A DNA stretch of 64,000 nt from Kerstersia gyiorum (GTDB taxonomy: Bacteria; Pseudomonadota; Gammaproteobacteria; Burkholderiales; Burkholderiaceae_B), in the NCBI RefSeq assembly GCF_004216755.1, contig NZ_SGWZ01000003.1:372001-436000 (forward strand), written 5' to 3'. Each line of letters opens with the position of its first letter. Within the stretch, counting starts at the first letter, position 1. This document shows positions 8,396-16,321 of this stretch, piece after piece. The translations under genes were made by a program, and so were the position numbers. The notes under the pieces are model-generated. The model was given only the letters and a program-made list of their open reading frames with translations, had not been told where the DNA came from and ran no database searches.

Positions 8396-9577
8396 ATGAA
8401 AGGACAGGCATATATCGTTGGTGCCTACGAGCACCCAAGCCGCGACGCCGCTGACAAAACCCTGGCCCAGCTGCATATTGAATCCGCGCTGGGCGCGCTG
8501 GCCGATGCCGGGCTGAGCCTGCAGGATGTGGACGGCTATTTCTGCGCCGGAGATGTGCCGGGCTGGGAGTCCCCCGGCTCCGGCCCGATGTCTGTCGTGG
8601 AATACCTGGGGCTGAACCTACGGCACCTGGACACCACCGAGACCTGGGGCTCGGCCTACATCAATCACGTCGCCCATGCGGTGCAGGCCATTGCCGCCGG
8701 CAAGTGCCGCGTGGCGCTCATCACCCAGGGCGGCCGGCCAAGGGCGGAAAAATTGCCCCCCGAGGCCGCCATGCGCCTGCAGCCGCAGCACGCCCCGGAA
8801 GCGCAGTTCGAACTGCCCTACGGCGCCGTGGTCACCAATGTGTATGGCATGTGCGCCGCGCGCCACATGCATGAACACGGCACGACCGCCGAACAGCTGG
8901 CCTGGATCAAGGTCGCCGCGTCCCACCACGCCAGCCACAATCCGCATGCCATGCGGCAGGAAATCGTGACCGTACAGGATGTGCTGGATTCCCCTGTCAT
9001 CGCCACGCCGCTGCACCGGCTGGACTGCTGCATCATCAGCGACGGCGGCGGCGCGCTGGTGCTGGCGCACCCGGATATCGCCCGCAGCCTGAAACGCCCG
9101 CTCGTCACGCCCACTGGCGCGGGCTTCAACGTGCGCCACCTCAATGGCGGCTATTTCGACATCCTGACTTCGGGCGGCGTGCGCAGCGGCGCCGAGGCCT
9201 TTGCCCAGGCCGGCGTGCGGCCTGCGGACATCCAGTACGCCTCGCTCTACGACAGCTTTACCATCACTGTCCTGATCCAGCTGGAAAACCTGGGCTTCTG
9301 CGCCCCCGGCACCGGCGGACGCTTCGTCGCCGATGGCGGGCTGATTTCAGGTACCGGACGCCTGGCGGTCAATACGGACGGCGGCGGCCTGTGCAACAAC
9401 CATCCCGGCAACCGGGGCGGCATGACGCGCCTGCTGGAAGCCGTGCGCCAGCTGCGCGGCGAAGCCCACCCGGCCGTCCAGGTGCCCGATTGCCGGCTCG
9501 CGCTCGCGCACGGCACCGGCGGGCAACTGGGCGGCCGCCACGGCAGCGCCACCATGATTCTGGAACGTGAGGACTGA
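8396..9577 (+). CDS. Thiolase-fold protein lacking thiolase cysteines (SCP2/Ltp2-like), probable aldolase partner
   Basis: 393 aa from ATG 8396, preceded by AAGGAAA. Thiolase superfamily fold of the SCP2/Ltp2 branch, but where thiolases carry the nucleophilic Cys (CASG or CSTG) this reads TETWGSAY (about residues 81-88). The C-terminal CxG is replaced by LAHGTGGQLGG. The HPGNRGG histidine (about 336) and a YDSFT motif with Tyr about 285 remain. Ltp2-type steroid retro-aldolases also lack the cysteine, use tyrosines and need a DUF35 partner, which is the very next gene. A conventional beta-ketothiolase role looks unlikely. Confidence 0.85.
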   Translation: MKGQAYIVGAYEHPSRDAADKTLAQLHIESALGALADAGLSLQDVDGYFCAGDVPGWESPGSGPMSVVEYLGLNLRHLDTTETWGSAYINHVAHAVQAIAAGKCRVALITQGGRPRAEKLPPEAAMRLQPQHAPEAQFELPYGAVVTNVYGMCAARHMHEHGTTAEQLAWIKVAASHHASHNPHAMRQEIVTVQDVLDSPVIATPLHRLDCCIISDGGGALVLAHPDIARSLKRPLVTPTGAGFNVRHLNGGYFDILTSGGVRSGAEAFAQAGVRPADIQYASLYDSFTITVLIQLENLGFCAPGTGGRFVADGGLISGTGRLAVNTDGGGLCNNHPGNRGGMTRLLEAVRQLRGEAHPAVQVPDCRLALAHGTGGQLGGRHGSATMILERED

Positions 9578-9580
9578 TCC

Positions 9581-9964
9581 ATGAGCTCCCGCAACATCAT
9601 CCCTCCCCAGCCCAACCCGGAAACGGCGGCATACTGGCAAGCAGCCAATCAGGGCAAACTGATGCTCAAGCGCTGCTGCGACACGGGCACCGCCTTTTAC
9701 TACCCGCGCGACCATAGTCCCTTTACCGGCGGCGCGACCGAATGGTTCGAAGCCAGCGGCCAGGCCACGCTATACAGCTACAGCATTTTGCTGCGCAGCC
9801 CGGCGCCCTATTGCCTGGCTTATGTGCAACTGGCCGAAGGCCCCCTCATGATGAGCAACATCCTCACCGAGGATTTCAACAGCCTGAGCATTGGCCAGGC
9901 CCTGCGCCTGGACTTCCTGGACAGCGGCAACGGCCAGCAACTGCCGGTGTTCCGCCCGGCCTGA
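9581..9964 (+). CDS. DUF35 OB-fold protein, partner of the thiolase-fold protein
   Basis: 127 aa starting 4 nt after the upstream stop, with its SD (GAGGA) inside the end of that gene. The C-terminal part is an OB-fold (ATLYSYSILLR, LAYVQLAEGPLMMSNI). The N-terminal rubredoxin-like zinc ribbon usual for DUF35 is degenerate: KRCCDTGTAFYYPRDHSPFTGG keeps only two adjacent cysteines. ChsH2/DUF35 proteins bind the thiolase-fold subunit and open an acyl-CoA channel, and the same is expected here. Confidence 0.85.
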   Translation: MSSRNIIPPQPNPETAAYWQAANQGKLMLKRCCDTGTAFYYPRDHSPFTGGATEWFEASGQATLYSYSILLRSPAPYCLAYVQLAEGPLMMSNILTEDFNSLSIGQALRLDFLDSGNGQQLPVFRPA

Positions 9965-10050
9965 AGCCGTCCCTCGCCGCCGCAGGCCTATGTGTGAACC
10001 GCAGGCCTGTGTGAAACATTGATGCCTGCCGCCTGGGGCAAGCGTCCGCC

Positions 10051-10079
10051 AGACCTGGGGGCACCTTGCCCCCAGGTCT
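10051..10079. terminator. Bidirectional hairpin overlapping the DUF445 stop codon
   Basis: Perfect 13-bp stem (AGACCTGGGGGCA / TGCCCCCAGGTCT) with a 3-nt loop between two convergent genes. Its right arm includes two bases of the TAG stop of the leftward gene. No T-tract on either side. Confidence 0.6.
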
Positions 10080-11370
10080 AGGCTGCCATCAACAAGACCA
10101 GCGCATGCAGGGCCAGGCCGATCAGGCCGCCGACCAGCGTGCCGCTGAAGCGGATGTATTGCAGGTCGCTGCCCACGCTGCGCTCCAGCTCCTGCACCAG
10201 TTGACGCTCGTCCCAGTTCCGTACCGTCCGGGAAATGTGCTCGGTCACGCCATCGCGCAGCCGGTCGGCCAGTTTGGCGGCATTGCTCAGGATGTGCTCG
10301 TTCAGGGCATCACGCAGCGAATCATCGTCACGCAGCCGTTCCCCGAAACCGGCCAGCGCTTTTTCCAGATGGCGGCCTATGGCCGAATCCGGCGCGGCCA
10401 GATCGGCCCGCAGCAAGGCCATGATGTCTGCCCACACGCCGTCGATATAGGCCTGCACCTGCCCATGCGCCAGCAGGCGCTGCTTCATGGCATCCACCTG
10501 CTCGGCCAGCGCCGGGTCGCTGCCCAGGCGGCGCACGTAATCCGCCACCCAGGCTTCATAGTCGCGCCGCAACGGGTGCCCAGGCTCTTCCAGCACGGCC
10601 TGCATTTCCTCCAGCAGCGCCCGCGCCAGGCGGTCGGCCAGGCGGCCGGACAGTTCGTCCACCGACGTCACCGCCCCCACCACCTTGAGCAAGGTGGGCC
10701 ATTCGCGGCTGGCATAACGCACCATCATCGCAGAGATGCGCTGCTTGACGGCCTCGTCGCCGATGTAGCCGCCCAACTGACGCAGCGCTTCGTCCAGCAG
10801 TACCTGGTGACGGCCGTCGCGCGTCAGCAGATTCAAAATTTCGCTGGCGGTGCCCGCCGCATTCCAGCGCAGCAAATAGCCGCGCAGCGAATCGGTCAGC
10901 GCCGCCTTGACGGCCTTGTCATCCAGCAAGTCCAGGCCCTGCAAGGCCGTCTGGCGCAGGCCCGCCCCCAGGCGCTCACGTTGTGCCGGCTCAGCCAGCC
11001 AGGCGCCCAGGCGGGCGGCAGGGTCGAACAACTTCAGTTTTTCCAGCAGGGTTTCCGGCGCCAGGAAATGGTCACGCACAAACACGGCCAAGCTGTCGCC
11101 GATCCGTTCCTTCTTGTTCGGAATAATGGCGGTATGAGGCAAGGGCAGGCCCAGCGGGTGGCGAAACAGGGCAACCACAGCGAACCAGTCGGCCAGCGCC
11201 CCGACCGTGGCCGCTTCACAGAAGGCGCGCAACCACGCCCAGCCGCCCTGGCCGCCCATCAAGTGGCTGGTGATGAAACCCGCCAGGGTCAGCGCCAGCA
11301 AACCCAGGGCGCGCCGCTTCATGCGGCGCAGCGTACGATTCTGTTGCTCCAGCGCAGCGCTGTCTGCCAT
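10078..11370 (-). CDS. DUF445 family membrane protein (YjiN-like)
   Basis: 430 aa. A hydrophobic segment near residues 20-40 (ALGLLALTLAGFITSHL) precedes the DUF445 hallmark AFCEAATVGALADWFAVVALFRHPLG and PNKKERIGDSLAVFV. A long, probably helical soluble middle follows, and a second transmembrane segment lies at the extreme C-terminus (LVGGLIGLALHALVLLMAA). The biochemical role of the family is not established. It is convergent with the acyl-CoA cluster and divergent from the AraC gene. Confidence 0.88.
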   Translation of the reverse strand: MADSAALEQQNRTLRRMKRRALGLLALTLAGFITSHLMGGQGGWAWLRAFCEAATVGALADWFAVVALFRHPLGLPLPHTAIIPNKKERIGDSLAVFVRDHFLAPETLLEKLKLFDPAARLGAWLAEPAQRERLGAGLRQTALQGLDLLDDKAVKAALTDSLRGYLLRWNAAGTASEILNLLTRDGRHQVLLDEALRQLGGYIGDEAVKQRISAMMVRYASREWPTLLKVVGAVTSVDELSGRLADRLARALLEEMQAVLEEPGHPLRRDYEAWVADYVRRLGSDPALAEQVDAMKQRLLAHGQVQAYIDGVWADIMALLRADLAAPDSAIGRHLEKALAGFGERLRDDDSLRDALNEHILSNAAKLADRLRDGVTEHISRTVRNWDERQLVQELERSVGSDLQYIRFSGTLVGGLIGLALHALVLLMAA

Positions 11371-11471
11371 GACTGTCCGTCCGTGAAGCCCTGCATTGTC
11401 CGGCCCGCTCCGTTCCGGCCATCGACCGCAACGAGGCCTCGCCTTGGCGGGCCGTGGGCTGAAAGAAATGA

Positions 11472-11492
11472 ATGCGAATAAGGAATACGCAT
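11472..11492. promoter_or_regulatory. Possible operator between DUF445 and AraC genes
   Basis: Inverted arms ATGCG and CGCAT 11 bp apart with further internal symmetry, in the AT-rich divergent promoter region. A candidate AraC autoregulatory site; no direct evidence. Confidence 0.3.
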
Positions 11493-11531
11493 AATATTAG
11501 GCTACTGCGATAGCCGATATCCGTCCTGCCC

Positions 11532-12395
11532 ATGCCATCCACTGCCGCTGCCGTCCCGCCCGTTCCTGCCGCCGATGTCCGGCTCTGGCGCGACCCCCTG
11601 CTGCCGCATGTCGAACTGCGGCAAGCCAGCCACAGCCGCGCCTGCTATGTGCCCCACAGCCACCCCAGCTATTCCATAGGCGCAATCGACAGCGGCCATA
11701 GCCTGTTCACCGGTGCCCAGGGCGGCCGGCGGCGTACCGGCCCCGGCACCCTGGTGTACGTACCGCCAGCGCATGTCCATGCCTGCAATCCGGCCTCCCT
11801 GGAAAGCTGGAGTTATCACATGCTGCACCTGGATGCCGCCTGGGTGGAAGACCTGCGCATCGAACACGCCGCACTATCGGGCGCCTCGCTTGCGCCCCGG
11901 TACTTGGATCAGGTCATGCTGGCCACCGCGCCACCACGGTATGCGGCCTATCGCCAGCTGGCGCAAATACTGGGCACTGGCCAGCCGGCTTGCGCCAAGG
12001 ATGCCGCACTCATCGAATTCGTCATGGACAGCGATACCCGGCCAGCCGCTGCCCCCTTGCCGCCGCTGGCCCGCTGCGCCCCCGGCCCGGCACTGCTGCG
12101 CGTGATGGACGCCTTGCGCGACGACCCGGCGGCCAATCCGTCGCTGGCCGGGCTGGCCGCCCTGGCCGGCATGGGCCGCTACCAGCTGATACGCGCCTTC
12201 CGCGCAGCGACGGGCATGACACCCCATGCCTACCAGCTGGATTTCCGCATCAATCAGGCGCGAGACTGGCTGCGCCAGGGCGCCAGTCTGGCCGATACGG
12301 CCTATCGGCTGGGCTTCGCGGACCAGAGCCATTTCCAGCGCATGTTCAAGGCCCGCGCCGCCATGCCGCCTGGCCGCTACCGCAGCGGCGCCTAG
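11532..12395 (+). CDS. AraC family transcriptional regulator
   Basis: 287 aa. N-terminal cupin-like AraC ligand-binding domain (HSHPSYSIGAIDSG, GTLVYVPPAHVHACNP) and C-terminal double HTH with NPSLAGLAALAGMGRYQLIRAF and the family signature LADTAYRLGFADQSHFQRMF. It stands 192 bp upstream of a co-directional LysE-type exporter, a common AraC-LysE pairing in proteobacteria, so control of that exporter is the simplest guess. Confidence 0.9.
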   Translation: MPSTAAAVPPVPAADVRLWRDPLLPHVELRQASHSRACYVPHSHPSYSIGAIDSGHSLFTGAQGGRRRTGPGTLVYVPPAHVHACNPASLESWSYHMLHLDAAWVEDLRIEHAALSGASLAPRYLDQVMLATAPPRYAAYRQLAQILGTGQPACAKDAALIEFVMDSDTRPAAAPLPPLARCAPGPALLRVMDALRDDPAANPSLAGLAALAGMGRYQLIRAFRAATGMTPHAYQLDFRINQARDWLRQGASLADTAYRLGFADQSHFQRMFKARAAMPPGRYRSGA

Positions 12396-12587
12396 CGCGG
12401 CCGCCCACCGGGGCGCGGTCATACCGGCGGCTGCCGCCAGCCTCTCTCGCTGCGCCTTCCGCAGCCCCCGCCCAGGGGCGCCACGCCTGCTGGCGGCAGG
12501 GGTACGCCATATCCGCCGCAATTTCATTCAATACCTGATCCCGGACACCGGACACACTGGCGGCCATCGCCTCTGCCTGTCCTTGCC

Positions 12588-13223
12588 ATGTCCACCTTTC
12601 TTCTGATTGCCACCGCCCATTTCTTCGCCCTCCTTGCTCCCGGCCCGGATTTCCTGCTGATCACCCGTCTCGCCGCTGGCAATGGCCTGCGCGTCGCAGC
12701 CAGCGCCTGCCTGGGCATCGCCCTCGCCAATGGCCTGTTCATCGCCATCGCATTCGCCGGGCTGGATCTGCTGAAACCGGACACAGTGTTGTTTCGCGGC
12801 CTGCAGATGGCAGGCGGCGCCTATCTGCTTTACCTGGCGCTGGCCTTGATGCGCAGCAGCAAGCCCACCTCACCCGGCGCAGAGCGCCGACTGCCCGCCC
12901 ATGCGCCACGCTTGTCCTGGCCGCGCGCCCTGGGCATGGGCGGGCTATCGGCCCTGCTCAACCCGAAAAACGCATTGTTCTACGGCAGCCTGGCCTCCAT
13001 GCTCGCCAGTACCCATACCCCATCGCTCTGGCTCTGGCTATGCGGCATCTGGATGTTCTGCGTCGTGCTGGCCTGGGATCTGCTGGTCGCCGCGCTCATC
13101 GGCAACCCTTGGGCGCAGCGCCACTATCATCGCTGGCTGCCAGTGGTGGAACGACTCTGCGGCCTTTTGCTCAGCTTGCTGGGCCTGCTGATGCTATGGC
13201 AGGGATTGACTCCAAAAAAATAG
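12588..13223 (+). CDS. LysE/RhtB family amino-acid exporter
   Basis: 211 aa inner-membrane protein with about six hydrophobic segments. The N-terminus FFALLAPGPDFLLITRLAAGNG is the RhtB/LysE signature, and SALLNPKNALFY is the second conserved motif. It exports amino acids or similar small metabolites; substrate unknown. Its TAG stop (13221-13223) forms the left end of the operator of the next gene. Confidence 0.9.
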   Translation: MSTFLLIATAHFFALLAPGPDFLLITRLAAGNGLRVAASACLGIALANGLFIAIAFAGLDLLKPDTVLFRGLQMAGGAYLLYLALALMRSSKPTSPGAERRLPAHAPRLSWPRALGMGGLSALLNPKNALFYGSLASMLASTHTPSLWLWLCGIWMFCVVLAWDLLVAALIGNPWAQRHYHRWLPVVERLCGLLLSLLGLLMLWQGLTPKK

Positions 13224-13253
13224 ATTGCATATCATCAATTGATATACAATCTA
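13221..13253. promoter_or_regulatory. Near-perfect MarR-type operator
   Basis: 14-bp arms TAGATTGCATATCA and TGATATACAATCTA separated by 5 bp, with one mismatch between arms, ending 4 bp before the MarR start codon. Its size and symmetry fit a MarR dimer site. A possible promoter (TTGACT at 13206, TATCAT at 13230, 18-bp spacer) lies under it. Confidence 0.75.
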
Positions 13254-13257
13254 TTTT

Positions 13258-13752
13258 ATGAAAACACACCCTGACTCTCTTTCAGGCGCGCAGGATTCCC
13301 CTCACGTCAATGCCAACACCACCTTTCCGTCGCTGGTCAGTTGCGTCGCACGCCAGTGGCGCCGAGCGCTGGACGCCGAGTTGCAGCCCCTGGGGCTGAC
13401 CGAGGCAACCTGGCGTGCCCTGCTGCATGCGTCTCGCGCAGCCGCGCCGCTGCATCAAAAAGATCTGGCTCGCACCATGGGGCTGGACAGCTCCTCAGTG
13501 GTGCGCCTGCTCGTCACCCTGGAGCGCGACGGCCACATCGTGCGCGTCGAAGACGCCGACGACAAGCGTGCCAAGCGCATCCTGCTGACCGAATCCGGCC
13601 GGGCGCTCAGCCTGCGGGTTGAAAGCATCGCCGGCGAAGTCCGCGCCCGGCTGCTGGGCGGGCTGCCCGAAGGCGAACTCGCCCTTGCCATGACAGTCCT
13701 GCGTCAGGTATCCGCCACCCTGGCCGCCAACAACAGCGATCCCCAATCATGA
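13258..13752 (+). CDS. MarR family repressor of the adjacent MFS pump
   Basis: 164 aa. Winged helix HQKDLARTMGLDSSSVVRLLVTL and wing DDKRAKRILLTESGRALS are typical of the MarR/SlyA group. The ATG lies 4 bp after the palindromic operator and has no SD, so translation may be weak or from a near-leaderless mRNA. The gene overlaps the MFS gene by ATGA, indicating a two-gene autoregulated operon. The effector is probably a substrate of the pump. Confidence 0.9.
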   Translation: MKTHPDSLSGAQDSPHVNANTTFPSLVSCVARQWRRALDAELQPLGLTEATWRALLHASRAAAPLHQKDLARTMGLDSSSVVRLLVTLERDGHIVRVEDADDKRAKRILLTESGRALSLRVESIAGEVRARLLGGLPEGELALAMTVLRQVSATLAANNSDPQS

Positions 13753-14942
13753 TGTCCGCGCCTCAGGGCCGGCCGCCATTCTGGCTGCTGGCCGTCATTA
13801 CCATCGCCAGCACCATGGCGATGAATCTTTTCGTCCCGGCCCTGCCCGCCGCCGGGCTGGAACTACATGCCAGCAACGGCGCCATGCAGGCCACCATCAG
13901 CGTCTATATCCTGGGTTTGTCGGCCGGCCAGCTGGTGTACGGCCCGATAGCAGACAGTATCGGCCGCCGCCCGACACTGATGGCCGGCCTGATCCTGTAC
14001 GTTGCCGGCAGCCTGCTCGCGGCCTTTGCCGGCAGCCTGTCAGGCTTGTTCGGCGCACGGCTGCTGCAGGCACTGGGCGGCTGCGCCGGCCTGGCGCTGG
14101 GGCGAGCCATCGCCCGCGATACTTCGGAAGCCCATGACGCGGTACGCCGCCTGGCGCTGCTCAATCTGATGATGATGCTGGGCCCCAGCCTGGCACCGCT
14201 GCTGGGCGGCATCATGACCAGTCACACCGGATGGCGCACCGTTTTCTACATGATGACCGTCATCGGCGCGGCCACGCTGGTGCTGTCCTGGCGCCTGCTG
14301 CCCGAAACCCTGCCCAATGCCAACCGCCAGACCTTCCACCTGGGCCAGGTCGCGCGCAACTACCGCACCCTGCTGCACTCGCGCGCCTTCGTCTATCTGT
14401 CCATCGGCGGCGGCCTGACCACCACCAGCATGCATGCCTTTATCTCCAGCGCGCCCTTCATCTTCCACGACCGGCTGGGCCGCCCGCTGCATGAAGTCGG
14501 CCTCTACCTGTGCGCGCTCATCTTCGGCATGTCGCTGGGCAATGCCGTGACCAGCCGGCTGGTCACGCGCATGGCCGCCAATCGCCTGCTGATCGGCGGC
14601 ACCCTGCTGAGCCTGGCTGCCGCTGCCTCTCTGGCCGCCCAGGTTGCCATCGGCCACCTGACCGTCACCGGCATCCTGTTGAGCATGACCGCCCTGACCT
14701 GCGGCGCTGGCATCGCCAGCCCGGCCATCCTGACCAAGGCCATCAGCGTCGATGCCAAACTGATCGGTTCGGCTTCCGGGCTGTACGGCAGCACACAGAT
14801 GCTGATGGGTGCCATCTGTACCGGGCTGGCAGCCGCCATCGGCAACCCGGCAGTCGGCGCTGCCGCCGTGCTGCTGGGTGCAGCGATACTGGCCCAGGTC
14901 TGCCTGCGGCGCGGGCTGCAACACCTGCCGCCCGAGGCCTGA
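13749..14942 (+). CDS. Bcr/CflA-type MFS drug efflux transporter
   Basis: 397 aa, about 12 transmembrane segments. The segment YILGLSAGQLVYGPIADSIGRRP is the Bcr/CflA family motif A region, and LQALGGCAGLALGRAIARD matches motif C of 12-TM proton antiporters. It is translationally coupled to the MarR gene (ATGA). Proton-driven export of a toxic compound is expected; the substrate is not deducible. Confidence 0.9.
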   Translation: MMSAPQGRPPFWLLAVITIASTMAMNLFVPALPAAGLELHASNGAMQATISVYILGLSAGQLVYGPIADSIGRRPTLMAGLILYVAGSLLAAFAGSLSGLFGARLLQALGGCAGLALGRAIARDTSEAHDAVRRLALLNLMMMLGPSLAPLLGGIMTSHTGWRTVFYMMTVIGAATLVLSWRLLPETLPNANRQTFHLGQVARNYRTLLHSRAFVYLSIGGGLTTTSMHAFISSAPFIFHDRLGRPLHEVGLYLCALIFGMSLGNAVTSRLVTRMAANRLLIGGTLLSLAAAASLAAQVAIGHLTVTGILLSMTALTCGAGIASPAILTKAISVDAKLIGSASGLYGSTQMLMGAICTGLAAAIGNPAVGAAAVLLGAAILAQVCLRRGLQHLPPEA

Positions 14943-14967
14943 ACCCCTTGCCGCCCCGGCGCTGCCG

Positions 14968-16206
14968 TCAGGCGCTGGGGGTGCTGCCCCGCGCATAGCG
15001 CGCATCCAGCCACAAGGCGAAGAAATTCAGGCAGCCTATCCCTGCTCCCGTCAGGCAGACGGCCTGCCAGCCGCCATGTTGCCACGCCAGGGAACCCAGG
15101 GCGGAACCCAGCGCCGCCCCCCCGAAATAGCAGGTCATGTAGACCGCATTGATGCGCGAACGGGCCTCTGGCAACAAGCGGTAGATCACATGCTGGCTAC
15201 TGATGTGTATGCCCTGCAAGGCCAGGTCTATCATCAATACCCCAGCCAGAAACCAGGCCAGGGAATCACGGCCCAGCCAGAGCATGCCCCACCCCAGCAC
15301 CAACAAGACCGCGGAAGTCCGCATCGTCGTCTGGCCCCAGCCGCGATCCGCCAGGCGGCCCGCTACATTGGCCATCAGGGCGCCAGCCACGCCAGCCAGT
15401 CCAACCAGCCCGATGGCCATGTCCGACAATCCGTGCCCTGGACCGGCCAGCAGCAACGCCATCGTGGAAAACAGCACACTGACTGCGCCAAAGGAAATTC
15501 CGCCCATCAAGGCCGTGCTGCGCAGCCGTGGCAGACGCACCAGCAAGCCCCCCAGCGAACGCAGCGTCGACAGGTAACTGGTGCGCGCTGCGGTCGCCGG
15601 AGCATCGGGCAGGGAACGCCACAGTGCCAGCGCCACCAGCAGCATGGCCACGCCGCCTACGCGGTACACCAGTTGCCAGCCCCCTGCTTCCGACAGCACG
15701 CCAGCCACGCTACGCGCCAGCAGAATGCCCATCAGCAGGCCGCTCATGACCAGCCCCACCGCCCTGCCGCTGGCACCCGGCGCGGCCAGCGCAGCTGCCA
15801 TAGGCACCAGCACCTGGGCGGCCACCGAAAACAGGCCCGTCAGCAAGGTCCCCACGGCCAGCCAGGCAAACGAGGCGGAAAAACCGCTGAGGAACAAGCC
15901 CGCAGCGGCCAATAGCATCATCACAACGGCCAGGCGACGCCGGGCCAGCATGTCACCCAGCGGCACCAGCAGAAACAAACCGACGCCATAGGAGACCTGG
16001 GCGATGGTCACCGTAATGGATGAGGTGGATTCCGACACACCGAAAGACCGGGCAATGGAATTGAGCAGCGGCTGATTGAAATAATTGGCCCCCGCGCACA
16101 GGCCACAGGCAATAGCCATCAACAGCAGGATACCGCTGGACAACACCGGTGTACCTCCGGCAGTTGCCGCCTGCACGGGCTGCGCGCGCAAATTTCCCTC
16201 CGACAC
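14968..16206 (-). CDS. MFS transporter
   Basis: 412 aa from GTG 16206, chosen because AAAGGAGA lies 5 nt upstream; ATGs further upstream lack an SD. Twelve hydrophobic segments beginning GILLLMAIACGLCAGANYFNQPLL, with the motif A-like LLVPLGDMLARRR. It resembles YgaY/sugar-efflux-like MFS proteins annotated as putative drug exporters. It converges with the Bcr-type pump, the stops 25 bp apart. Substrate unknown. Confidence 0.85.
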   Translation of the reverse strand: MSEGNLRAQPVQAATAGGTPVLSSGILLLMAIACGLCAGANYFNQPLLNSIARSFGVSESTSSITVTIAQVSYGVGLFLLVPLGDMLARRRLAVVMMLLAAAGLFLSGFSASFAWLAVGTLLTGLFSVAAQVLVPMAAALAAPGASGRAVGLVMSGLLMGILLARSVAGVLSEAGGWQLVYRVGGVAMLLVALALWRSLPDAPATAARTSYLSTLRSLGGLLVRLPRLRSTALMGGISFGAVSVLFSTMALLLAGPGHGLSDMAIGLVGLAGVAGALMANVAGRLADRGWGQTTMRTSAVLLVLGWGMLWLGRDSLAWFLAGVLMIDLALQGIHISSQHVIYRLLPEARSRINAVYMTCYFGGAALGSALGSLAWQHGGWQAVCLTGAGIGCLNFFALWLDARYARGSTPSA

Positions 16207-16321
16207 TGCTTCTCCTTTTTGCATGGGCAAGCCGGCCTCGACGGGCCGAACGCTGCATCCGGCGCCAGGCAGCGCCATCTGCCCGGAAGCCGGGCGCGCG
16301 GCCGGATGCGCGCCCGATACT

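Noticed and set aside
10066..11481. 471-codon + strand open frame opposite the DUF445 gene
   Set aside because: DUF445 motifs lie on the other strand; this frame is Gln/His/Arg-rich noise.
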